Virus record (IMG/VR): IMGVR_UViG_3300044998_000621
Location: 1-36,597 of that record
Length of the DNA stretch: 36,597 nt
Source of the DNA: a virus
Reading direction: 5' to 3' (one strand)
This document shows, one piece after another, positions 30,303-36,547 of the stretch (within the stretch, counting starts at the first letter, position 1; the number at the start of each line of letters is the position of its first letter). The notes under the pieces are model-generated. The model was not told the DNA's origin, did no database searches, and saw nothing but the letters and a program-made list of their open reading frames with translations. The position numbers and the translations under genes were made by a program.

Positions 30303-30335
30303 ATATATGCACAAATTAGCGTGGTTTAGTACCAC
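30303..30335 (-). promoter_or_regulatory. Phage promoter P30267 (GTGGTAC-N15-TGTGCATATAT)
   Basis: GTGGTAC (30329-30335) and TGTGCATATAT (30303-30313) keep the 15-base spacing. The predicted start at A30298 leaves a 31-base leader with a Shine-Dalgarno site before the membrane-protein ATG. Unlike other copies, the upstream box and the spacer are part of a perfect inverted repeat, and they overlap the end of the sigma factor gene. Confidence 0.82.
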
Positions 30336-30341
30336 GCTAAT
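30315..30341. repeat. Perfect 11-bp inverted repeat over promoter P30267
   Basis: ATTAGCGTGGT (30315-30325) and ACCACGCTAAT (30331-30341) are exact reverse complements around a five-base loop TTAGT. The repeat covers the TAA stop of the sigma gene, the upstream promoter box and most of the spacer. It could be an operator for a dimeric protein, an RNA hairpin ending the sigma-factor unit, or both. No long U-run follows on the minus strand (only TTTG). Confidence 0.75.
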
Positions 30342-30892
30342 CGATTTTTTTCGGTTTTTGTCCACTCAGCAGCCATCATTCTGATCGATGATATGATACG
30401 CATGACTGTGCTTTCTGACACGCGCAAAACTTCTGCGGCCTTTTGTTTAGTCAAATAGCCATAGAGCGTCGTCGCGTTGATGTAACGAATTTCGTTATAG
30501 CGTTTCTGTTTACGCAAAAACTCGACAAACGATTCAATCACTGCCTCGTTTTCAATCTGTTCAAGTGACTTGTCCGGCGCTGAAAAATATTCAGCAGATA
30601 CTGTAGCTTCCAACAGATTTTTTTTGGTATTCGCTTCACGATGCAGTGTCTGAAAAAATCGCTTAATGCCTTGTTCAGCAAGACGCGCGACATACGTTTG
30701 TATCGCAGCTTTATCGATGTCAAATGAACCGATGTGCGCATAGACGTACAACAGCGTTTCTGAATATAACTCGTCGTAAAACGCCGTGTCCATTGCAGTA
30801 CGCTTTCTTGCATAATAACGAACCTGACTTTTAATAATCGCGCCGTACTCTTGGGCCAACGCGTTTGCTTTTGTTATGTTTTTTATTTTCAT
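30326..30892 (-). CDS. Sigma-70-family (ECF-like) RNA polymerase sigma factor
   Basis: This 188-residue protein has a sigma region 2 from about residue 16 to 85 (AIIKSQVRYYARKRTAMDTA, then YDELYSETLLYVYAHIGSFD and AIQTYVARLAEQGIKRFFQT). Region 4 lies near the end (LTKQKAAEVLRVSESTVMRI), a typical helix-turn-helix for the upstream promoter box. Regions 1 and 3 are lacking, as in ECF sigma factors. It should direct host core RNA polymerase to phage promoters. The best candidate target is the repeated RTGRYAC-N15-TGTGCATATAY element of this window. Its own unit lacks a full copy of that element. Confidence 0.83.
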   Translation of the reverse strand: MKIKNITKANALAQEYGAIIKSQVRYYARKRTAMDTAFYDELYSETLLYVYAHIGSFDIDKAAIQTYVARLAEQGIKRFFQTLHREANTKKNLLEATVSAEYFSAPDKSLEQIENEAVIESFVEFLRKQKRYNEIRYINATTLYGYLTKQKAAEVLRVSESTVMRIISSIRMMAAEWTKTEKNRLAWY

Positions 30893-30936
30893 CTTACGTT
30901 TCCTTTTGCCGTATTTTTTTGATGATCTTGAATCAC

Positions 30937-31095
30937 TTATCGGAACATGAGAATCGCCCGTGATGCGATAAACGATTTACCGCCGCGCTCACCTGCGATT
31001 TTTTTCAAATACTCGTGTGCTTCTTTCGTGACAGCTACCCTGCATGGATAGTTGTTGTTTTCTTTTTTCTTTTTTGACTCAACGAGTTTTTTCAT
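30937..31095 (-). CDS. Small ribbon-helix-helix-like protein (52 aa)
   Basis: ATG 31093-31095 has CAGGAG nine bases upstream and lies 17 bases inside the preceding gene. After a Lys/Glu start (MKKLVESKKKKENNN), YPCRVAVTKEAHEYLKKIAG and then KSFIASRAILMF match a strand-helix-helix pattern of RHH proteins. It directly precedes the sigma gene, so a local transcription role is reasonable. Confidence 0.65.
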   Translation of the reverse strand: MKKLVESKKKKENNNYPCRVAVTKEAHEYLKKIAGERGGKSFIASRAILMFR

Positions 31096-31291
31096 GTTGT
31101 ATTTCTCCTGCTTGTATTTTAGCAACAAATTCGTTCATCAGGCTATCGTAAATCATATTGATGTCCAATAAGCCCTCAAAACGCGAATCTGGCTGTGCCT
31201 TTACAAATTCTTGAAATTTATTGTAAAACATTTTTTGACTTTGCTCTACAATATCCATCAAATGATCTTGCACCATTTCTGCTACCTTCAT
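31079..31291 (-). CDS. Small helical protein (70 aa)
   Basis: I start it at ATG 31289-31291 after GAGAGGGAAA; an earlier start four codons upstream would be in the preceding gene's end. The product is helical (MKVAEMVQDHLMDIVEQSQK, then DINMIYDSLMNEFVAKIQAG). No family is recognised. Confidence 0.62.
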   Translation of the reverse strand: MKVAEMVQDHLMDIVEQSQKMFYNKFQEFVKAQPDSRFEGLLDINMIYDSLMNEFVAKIQAGEIQHEKTR

Positions 31292-31299
31292 TTTCCCTC

Positions 31300-31590
31300 T
31301 CAATAATCTGACGGCAACAATACCGTCGTTGTTGTTGAATATTCACCGTGTCCAAAATCAGTGATAACCCAAATCGTAATTTTGTTAATAGTATGCGCAG
31401 ACAAAATTCTACCTTGTTTTGTTTTTGCAGCTTCGCTATTCACGCGTGCATCATTGCCTGTCGTTTCACCCCAATCACAATTCATCTGTTTGATTATCAA
31501 ATCGCTGATCTGCTTTTTAGATAGGGTTTCCGATTCAATAAGGTTCGTGATACCGTGCGCTATCACTATGCGCCCTAAGTTTATTTTCAT
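31300..31590 (-). CDS. Conserved plasmid/phage protein (MKINLGRIVIAHG family, 96 aa)
   Basis: The protein begins MKINLGRIVIAHGITNLIES, has a central WGETTGNDARVNSEAAKTKQ and RILSAHTINKITIWVITDF, and ends STTTTVLLPSDY. This order (LGxIVxTxGA, W-G-x-x, N-x-x-A-x-x-x-x-x-R-x-L-S-A-Y, I-W-I-I-T-E, T-V-L-L-P-E-x-Y) is a small family widespread on plasmids and mobile elements, often wrongly labelled as a restriction subunit. Its function is not known to me. The ATG overlaps the preceding TGA as ATGA. Confidence 0.8.
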   Translation of the reverse strand: MKINLGRIVIAHGITNLIESETLSKKQISDLIIKQMNCDWGETTGNDARVNSEAAKTKQGRILSAHTINKITIWVITDFGHGEYSTTTTVLLPSDY

Positions 31591-31937
31591 ACCGCCTCAC
31601 TTGATAAAGCAAACATCTGCTGCGTTCTCATCAATTCTTCTTGCGTTTCAATTGTTTCCAACATATAGCTGCCGTTGTCAATTTCAAACACAAGTTTTTC
31701 AGGAGTTGCTTGAATAACAGTAACGTGCGGCAAACCGCTAAGTGATAAACCCCACGATTCAAGTTCATTCCATTTCCAGTCAGATATGAACTGTTCACCG
31801 TCAATGTAAAATTCAAGCAAATCTTCACCTGTATCGACTTTGCGAATGTCGTGTCCTGTCTCTCCCATAATTTTCATCAAGCGCCGTGCGTTCACACTTG
31901 CACTCCACTTGTTTGTAAATGTAAATGTGTTTTTCAT
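31587..31937 (-). CDS. Hypothetical protein (116 aa)
   Basis: The product is beta-rich by eye (MKNTFTFTNKWSASVNARRL at the start, PHVTVIQATPEKLVFEIDNG later) with a helical, Gln/Glu-rich end. The ATG follows GGGAGAGC. No family is recognised. It sits between the 58-aa gene and the plasmid-type gene with overlaps or short gaps on both sides. Confidence 0.68.
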   Translation of the reverse strand: MKNTFTFTNKWSASVNARRLMKIMGETGHDIRKVDTGEDLLEFYIDGEQFISDWKWNELESWGLSLSGLPHVTVIQATPEKLVFEIDNGSYMLETIETQEELMRTQQMFALSSEAV

Positions 31938-31946
31938 GCTCTCTCC

Positions 31947-32123
31947 CTAAGCCAATGCTTCAAATTTTTTATGATTCTGTTCACGCAGTGCTCTTGCAAG
32001 TGCTGTGAATTGATCTGAGACATTTTGATACAGCATCGCATGTGACAATGCCGCATACTTGCTGTACTTATCTGCAAGCAGATCGAGTTCTCGCGTAACG
32101 ATTTTCAATTCCTGTTCTGACAT
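31947..32123 (-). CDS. Small helical protein (58 aa)
   Basis: A frame of 58 codons starts at ATG 32121-32123 with TTGAGGGCGGTG upstream and ends in TAG at 31947-31949, nine bases before the next ATG. The protein reads MSEQELKIVTRELDLLADKY and continues as one or two helices to REQNHKKFEALA. Its composition, spacing and ribosome site are those of a real gene. No family is recognised. Confidence 0.7.
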   Translation of the reverse strand: MSEQELKIVTRELDLLADKYSKYAALSHAMLYQNVSDQFTALARALREQNHKKFEALA

Positions 32124-32144
32124 TATACACCGCCCTCAATTGCA

Positions 32145-32222
32145 CTAATTACATCCTGTTGTGACAGTTGCTTTTGAATGCCGACCTGTAAATTTATTGA
32201 TTTGTGTTATTGTTGTTTTCAT
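32145..32222 (-). CDS. Possible 25-aa leaderless peptide
   Basis: A short frame starts at ATG 32220-32222, exactly four bases after a degenerate copy of the promoter element (TGCGCATTATAT). It would encode MKTTITQINKFTGRHSKATV plus five residues. The exact four-base spacing seen at real leaderless genes is the main reason to list it. It may be a leader peptide or chance. Confidence 0.35.
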   Translation of the reverse strand: MKTTITQINKFTGRHSKATVTTGCN

Positions 32223-32226
32223 ACAT

Positions 32227-32238
32227 ATATAATGCGCA
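32227..32238 (-). promoter_or_regulatory. Degenerate promoter element before the sigma-factor unit
   Basis: On the minus strand TGCGCATTATAT resembles TGTGCATATAT with one change and one added base, and is again four bases before an ATG. I find no RTGRYAC box at the right distance. If it is a promoter it is probably read by a different RNA polymerase form from the perfect copies. Confidence 0.4.
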
Positions 32239-32256
32239 AGAACGCACCAAAGGGCC

Positions 32257-32295
32257 AAAAAAATTCAATTTTTTGAAATTTATTTCAATTTTTTT
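32257..32295. repeat. AT-rich nested inverted repeats in the 32223-32333 gap
   Basis: This 111-base gap between units holds TTGAAAT-TT-ATTTCAA (32273-32288, a seven-pair hairpin) nested inside AAAAAAATT (32257-32265) and AATTTTTTT (32287-32295). There are three alternating TTCAA/TTGAA half-sites, about ten bases apart. It lies after the stop of the 160-aa gene, so it could terminate that unit. An operator or a melting site for replication is also possible. Confidence 0.55.
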
Positions 32296-32333
32296 GTTAA
32301 TAACTTGCCCTGACTGCTGTTTTTGGGCCAATT

Positions 32334-32816
32334 TCAAAGCCAAATCGGGGTTTCTCGCCGGGTAAATACCATTAAATTACGCTTCGCCCGTCTGTAATAG
32401 CGCCTATACGTCTCTGTGATCGACTCTTTGGCAAATCGTCTGACATTACCTACATAGATCATTTTCCTGTCAGGAAACACAAAATCTGCTCGCTCAAACC
32501 AATTCTGTCGTGGCATATTGCGCTGAAACCATTTCAACAATCTTGCCGCTTTGTGCTTTTTACCGAAACGAAATTCATACTCATCGAGCAAAGAACGCCA
32601 CAAACCAAACAGCCAAATCCAATGCGCGAAAGACTGCCTTGCCCATTTCTGCGGATAGTGATTTTGGTGTGTTAATTTATATGGGGCTTTCTTGCCGTTC
32701 AACCAATACACGCTGCAAAGTTGTTGCGCGTATTCGATAACCATTTTTCTGACGTGCGCATCGCAATGCTCTTGCGCTGCCTGCACTACATCGTGATGCA
32801 AAATAAAAATGTTCAT
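32334..32816 (-). CDS. Conserved phage protein (MNIFxLxxDxxxAAxxHCDxHVxKMxxExAQ family); single-gene leaderless unit
   Basis: The 160-residue protein starts MNIFILHHDVVQAAQEHCDA followed by HVRKMVIEYAQQLCSVYWLN. It continues with YKLTHQNHYPQKWARQSFAH, WLFGLWRSLLDEYEFRFGKK and HKAARLLKW. I know this layout from a family spread over many tailed phages, with strictly kept His, Cys and Asp residues that suggest an enzyme. The function is not known to me. The ATG lies four bases after TGTGCATATAT with no ribosome site, and the unit seems to hold only this gene. Confidence 0.85.
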   Translation of the reverse strand: MNIFILHHDVVQAAQEHCDAHVRKMVIEYAQQLCSVYWLNGKKAPYKLTHQNHYPQKWARQSFAHWIWLFGLWRSLLDEYEFRFGKKHKAARLLKWFQRNMPRQNWFERADFVFPDRKMIYVGNVRRFAKESITETYRRYYRRAKRNLMVFTRRETPIWL

Positions 32817-32820
32817 GTTA

Positions 32821-32853
32821 ATATATGCACACGAACATTTTTATCAGTGTCAT
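32821..32853 (-). promoter_or_regulatory. Phage promoter P32816 (ATGACAC-N15-TGTGCATATAT)
   Basis: ATGACAC (32847-32853) and TGTGCATATAT (32821-32831) are separated by 15 bases, and ATG follows after four. The upstream box covers the TGA stop of the primase gene (32850-32852), so the promoter is partly inside coding sequence. Confidence 0.85.
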
Positions 32854-33887
32854 GGATTTGCAAAAAACTTTCCGAACACCTCATCAAGCTGTTTCGGGGT
32901 CATTGAGTTTGGGTCTTGTCCATCTGGCAATCGCACAACAGTCACTTGAATGAATGCTGCCAACTTGTCACACAGACGTTTCATCACTTTGCGTTTTTCT
33001 TCTGTGTCAAACATATCCGAATCAAGCGCAACATAAACATGATCGAAATTTTTAACAACATCGGCAATCTGATTGCTGCTGATACTTGTTGAACCCAATC
33101 CGTATGCCCTGTAGTTATTCTGCTGCATATACATTGCGTCGAACTCGCCTTCGACAAGTATTGCTTCATTCTCAGCGCCTTTGAACCCGCTGACGTTCAC
33201 ATTGCCAATCGAATCATACAAACCATACAGCGACGGCTTCGGTTGCGTTCCAACAACTGAAAGCATTTTGATTCTTTTGCCATTGTCAGGCAAATATGTT
33301 CGTGTCTTTACTGTTAATATTTTTCCTGTCTTTCCGTAATACGGTATTGCTATGCGCTGTTTGTGCTTTCCTTTTTCAATCTGTCTCAAACAAAACTTTG
33401 CTATAGTTTCAGGCGTTAGTTTGCGCTTATCACTTTGCAAATATTTCAAGCCACGTCCTGTCGGTTTTGACAAGGCGTGAAATTTCGCCATGTTGATAGT
33501 CCTGTATTTGATTGGCTGTATTTGCGATTTCTTCTTCAACATCTGAATCGCTGTTTTCAGCAAAAAATCTATATCTGTCGTATCGCCAAAAAATTGCGAA
33601 ACAGCATCGCGATACGACACTCCATCAAGATGTGAAATCAGATGAAAAAAGTTTCCACTTGCGCCGCAACCGTTGCAGTACCACAAACCATATTTATTCG
33701 GGCGCAAACTTATCACCGCCGATGGTGTTGAATCCTGATGATTAGGCATTACGCAATGTGCTTTCAAATTCGCGCCTGATGTCTTACTGTACGCAAGACC
33801 GCGTTCAGCAAGTTCGTGTTCAATATCGATATGTGATATATCGATTTTCTCAATCAACGACAAATCTGTGTCTTGCATTTTATTCAC
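32850..33887 (-). CDS. DnaG-type DNA primase
   Basis: The product of about 345 residues has an N-terminal CHC2-type zinc site (HCVMPNHQDSTPSAVI, then GLWYCNGCGASGNFFHLI). The TOPRIM core follows, with AILVEGEFDAMYMQQN carrying the catalytic Glu and YVALDSDMFDTEEK the Asp-x-Asp. It makes RNA primers for the DnaE polymerase and should work with the helicase encoded just upstream. It is shorter than DnaG and lacks the C-terminal helicase-binding domain. The start is GTG 33885-33887 with AAGGAAAAA upstream, or ATG three codons later. Confidence 0.92.
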   Translation of the reverse strand: MNKMQDTDLSLIEKIDISHIDIEHELAERGLAYSKTSGANLKAHCVMPNHQDSTPSAVISLRPNKYGLWYCNGCGASGNFFHLISHLDGVSYRDAVSQFFGDTTDIDFLLKTAIQMLKKKSQIQPIKYRTINMAKFHALSKPTGRGLKYLQSDKRKLTPETIAKFCLRQIEKGKHKQRIAIPYYGKTGKILTVKTRTYLPDNGKRIKMLSVVGTQPKPSLYGLYDSIGNVNVSGFKGAENEAILVEGEFDAMYMQQNNYRAYGLGSTSISSNQIADVVKNFDHVYVALDSDMFDTEEKRKVMKRLCDKLAAFIQVTVVRLPDGQDPNSMTPKQLDEVFGKFFANP

Positions 33888-33975
33888 TTTTTCCTTGCAT
33901 GAACGCAGCAATAATTATTGCTACATAAATACATATTACAAATACGACGATAGCGATTTTAATTTTTTGCGGCAT
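33880..33975 (-). CDS. 31-aa single-span membrane peptide
   Basis: Between helicase and primase a short frame starts with ATG 33973-33975, which overlaps the helicase stop as TGATG. It ends in a TAA that overlaps the primase GTG. The peptide begins MPQKIKIAIVVFVICIYVAI and is one hydrophobic helix with a short polar end, AFMQGKSE. The coupling on both sides and the clean hydrophobic segment support it. A membrane tie of the priming complex or a toxic mini-protein are possibilities. Confidence 0.55.
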   Translation of the reverse strand: MPQKIKIAIVVFVICIYVAIIIAAFMQGKSE

Positions 33976-35357
33976 CACTCAATGTCCTGCACGCCTGTTG
34001 GCAAATCAAAATCAGTAATGCGCATAAAATCAAATTGCGGGCGCAACTTTATCACATCGGTCGGTGATTCAGTATCACGTGTTTTGACAATGTTTACTGT
34101 TAATAAATTTTCAAGAATATCGTCTTGTGTCTGACTCATACCAATTGCAAAAGGACAATGCTCTAAAATACCTCTTGCATACCGTACTTCACTTTTGGAC
34201 ACAATGCCTGATTTGTTATTTTTATCCTGTGTCCGTTGATTTGGTGTCCAAATTGTTACACCGACACCACCATTAAACTCAGCCGCAAGCATTTTAATGT
34301 CCCATGACACATCAGCTTGGTCACTCCAATCTTTCGATTGTGTCTTGCTTGCATTTGATGTCATCAGATTCAAATAGTCAATTCCAAGCAAATCAAACTG
34401 CACTCCGTACTTATCTTGCAAACGATATGATTCATTACGCACTTCATCAGCGCACGCGCTGCGTTGCATATACGAAACGCAATACTTATTACGCATCGCC
34501 TGCATTTCATCAATCTTGCGTTTCCACTTGCGTTTATCAGCAGCAGTCAGTTCACCTGTGCGAAATTTCTTGTATGCAATGTCTGCAAGGTTTGCATCGC
34601 TTCTGTTAAACACTTGGTTTACTGGCATTTCAAAACTGATATAGTGAACATTTTTATTGAACTGATAATAGTTGTTTGCACAAATCACTTGTAACAAAAT
34701 ACTTTTACCAGCGCCCGTGTCGGCAATTATCAAACCCCACTCTGTTTTCTTCAACGCTCCGATCAACGCATCAATTTTATGTATGCCTGTTTTACAACCG
34801 ATGTTATCAAAATTTTCTTTCAGATACTCAGCCTGATTCAAACGCGATGCAAAGCCTTCTACATACTCATCGCTCTGAATCAAATTGCTTGCACCGTTCA
34901 ATGCGCTGTATTCAGATATTGCCTTTACAATGTCTGCATGACTTTTCTGTTCTGCCGCTTTGATTATATTGATGGATAAGCGCACGCCTTCACGCAACAA
35001 ATAATCCTGCCGTAAGTTCTCATACAGCAATTCAACATTCTTTGGATTCAAGTCGCCGATGTCGCGCTTGTAAATACGCTTGATGATTTCAATGTTTGCT
35101 GTATAATCTTCTTTGATCTTAGCTTTTTTCTTGAAATAATCACGCACATGATCGTAAGTAATGCTTGAACGCGCAGACTGAATAATATCATAAAGCGTTT
35201 TGTTAATTTCCGTTGTGAAATAATCACGTTTTACTGTGTTCAAACCGCTTTGATCTTTGCGTAACATATATGACAAAACCTTGCGTTCAAGATCAAGGTT
35301 TTTGTTTTCATCGTATGCAGGTAACTGCGTCAGTTCTATATTTGCCAAGTCCATCAT
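33975..35357 (-). CDS. DnaB-like replicative helicase
   Basis: The 460-residue protein has an N-terminal helical domain (NLDLERKVLSYMLRKDQSGL) and a RecA-type motor with Walker A LIIADTGAGKSILLQ (about 210-224), HYISFEMPVNQVF, Walker B FDLLGIDYLNLMTS and a Q-motif-like VTIWTPNQRT. This is the DnaB hexamer layout. It unwinds the fork in the 5'-3' direction on the lagging strand. It is loaded by the DnaC-like protein upstream and works with the primase downstream. The first ATG, five bases after TTGAGG, is the start. Confidence 0.92.
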   Translation of the reverse strand: MMDLANIELTQLPAYDENKNLDLERKVLSYMLRKDQSGLNTVKRDYFTTEINKTLYDIIQSARSSITYDHVRDYFKKKAKIKEDYTANIEIIKRIYKRDIGDLNPKNVELLYENLRQDYLLREGVRLSINIIKAAEQKSHADIVKAISEYSALNGASNLIQSDEYVEGFASRLNQAEYLKENFDNIGCKTGIHKIDALIGALKKTEWGLIIADTGAGKSILLQVICANNYYQFNKNVHYISFEMPVNQVFNRSDANLADIAYKKFRTGELTAADKRKWKRKIDEMQAMRNKYCVSYMQRSACADEVRNESYRLQDKYGVQFDLLGIDYLNLMTSNASKTQSKDWSDQADVSWDIKMLAAEFNGGVGVTIWTPNQRTQDKNNKSGIVSKSEVRYARGILEHCPFAIGMSQTQDDILENLLTVNIVKTRDTESPTDVIKLRPQFDFMRITDFDLPTGVQDIE

Positions 35358-35364
35358 ACAAACC

Positions 35365-35607
35365 TCAATGTTGTTTAGGCTTCACGAAACCTTTTTCAAT
35401 TGCATCTGCCGATGTTGCAAGCGCCGCATCAACAATCGCAAGCGTATTAAAATATGTCGTAACACAAATTGCCAAATGTGGGTCTGTATTCTGTAACCTG
35501 TTCACTTCAACTGCATTTTGTTGAGCAATATTGATGATACCGTTTCTGATTTTTTTCAGATTATCGATGATGTCTGTTATTTTTGTAATCTCATTTACTT
35601 GAATCAT
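35365..35607 (-). CDS. Small helical protein between loader and helicase (80 aa)
   Basis: The ATG overlaps the TGA of the loader gene as ATGA. The product is helical (IQVNEITKITDIIDNLKKIR, then LAIVDAALATSADAIEKGFV). Position suggests a replisome accessory factor; the sequence alone does not show it. No family is recognised. Confidence 0.7.
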   Translation of the reverse strand: MIQVNEITKITDIIDNLKKIRNGIINIAQQNAVEVNRLQNTDPHLAICVTTYFNTLAIVDAALATSADAIEKGFVKPKQH

Positions 35608-36410
35608 TTTTTTTCACCCCTGTTGTTTTCAAACCACTCTGTTGCATCGCTTTGCAATACAGGATACAAGTCCCTTTCTTTTTCATTTTTCTTGTTCTTC
35701 ATCATCAGCGTATCCCAGACATTCTGTCTGTTCTCTGACACATCTTTTCCCACAAATTCAATCAACTTCAAATTTCGCCTCACCAATGACGATACCGAAG
35801 CATTAAACGCCGTTGAAAGCTGTTCAGCATTCAGGTTGCTGCAAAGTATCATCACTTTATTGCCACCTAAGTATTCGCGCAAATAGTTTTCAAGTTTCTT
35901 TAGCGCATACTTGGTTTTTTCATTGATGTAAATTTTGTCTGCATCAAATTCATCCATCAAGATGACTTGCGATTGGTTCAAACGATTCAGTATGATTTCG
36001 CGATTTTCACTATTCTCGAAATCTTTTTCAAAATCGATGAATGTTTGTGCTGTTATATAAGTGCAACTCACACCGCGCTTCATCAACTCAATACAGATTG
36101 AAACACTTGTTGATGTTTTGCCGCGTCCATTCTTGCCATAAAAAAGCAAACCTAATCCGTTATCAAGTGCCGTCTGATAGTTTTCAAGAAACAGTTTTGC
36201 AACACGTTTCATATCGTTGTCGATTTGCAATTTGAAATACGAACCAATTTTCCAATAATGTTTTGGTATACGAGAATGCACCAACTCTTTAATCCAAAGA
36301 TACTTGATGTAATCGTCTGAATATTCACCTGTTTTAGAAAACACCGTTGTTTTGTTACGCAACTCTTTTAGCTGCGCAAACTCAAACGGCAAAAACTTTC
36401 TGTCGCTCAT
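35604..36410 (-). CDS. DnaC-like helicase loader (AAA+ ATPase); first gene of a leaderless unit
   Basis: The 268-residue protein has Walker A LLFYGKNGRGKTSTSVSI (about 87-104), Walker B SQVILMDEFDADKI and a sensor region KVMILCSNLNAEQL. This is the IstB/DnaC group. An Arg pair, SLVRRNLKLIEF, stands where the arginine finger is expected. It should load the helicase encoded two genes downstream onto single-stranded DNA. The ATG lies four bases after the promoter element and no Shine-Dalgarno site is present. Confidence 0.88.
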   Translation of the reverse strand: MSDRKFLPFEFAQLKELRNKTTVFSKTGEYSDDYIKYLWIKELVHSRIPKHYWKIGSYFKLQIDNDMKRVAKLFLENYQTALDNGLGLLFYGKNGRGKTSTSVSICIELMKRGVSCTYITAQTFIDFEKDFENSENREIILNRLNQSQVILMDEFDADKIYINEKTKYALKKLENYLREYLGGNKVMILCSNLNAEQLSTAFNASVSSLVRRNLKLIEFVGKDVSENRQNVWDTLMMKNKKNEKERDLYPVLQSDATEWFENNRGEKK

Positions 36411-36414
36411 ACCA

Positions 36415-36447
36415 GTATATGCACAGATTTCAGACTACACGTACAGA
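36415..36447 (-). promoter_or_regulatory. Phage promoter P36410 (downstream half only)
   Basis: TGTGCATATAC (36415-36425, minus strand) is again followed by four bases and ATG. At the 15-base distance the upstream heptamer is TCTGTAC, which matches RTGRYAC poorly. It may be a weaker or differently regulated member of the promoter set. Confidence 0.65.
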
Positions 36448-36474
36448 AAAAGCGTTACGTTTTTTTTCATTTTG

Positions 36475-36507
36475 ATGACACCAAAAATCAAAATTTTGTG
36501 CATATAT
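36475..36507 (+). promoter_or_regulatory. Rightward phage promoter (ATGACAC-N15-TGTGCATATAT)
   Basis: ATGACAC (36475-36481) and TGTGCATATAT (36497-36507) stand on the plus strand with the same 15-base spacer as the leftward copies. The expected start is A36512. No gene starts in the remaining 86 bases; an ATG at 36526 is followed at once by TAA. It must drive rightward genes outside the window, so 36411-36474 is a divergent control region. Confidence 0.82.
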
Positions 36508-36533
36508 ATTTAGCACCGCAGGTAAATGTAATC

Positions 36534-36547
36534 TATACTATAGTATA
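36534..36547. repeat. 14-bp perfect palindrome downstream of the rightward promoter
   Basis: TATACTATAGTATA is its own reverse complement and lies about 22 bases past the expected transcription start, in an extremely AT-rich stretch that runs to the window end. It could be an operator or chance in AT-rich DNA. The rest of 36411-36597 shows only the two promoters. Confidence 0.45.

Noticed and set aside
31300-31590. Calling the 96-aa protein a type I restriction subunit
   Set aside because: Members of this small family often carry that label, but the protein has no methylase, specificity or helicase motif and is far too short.
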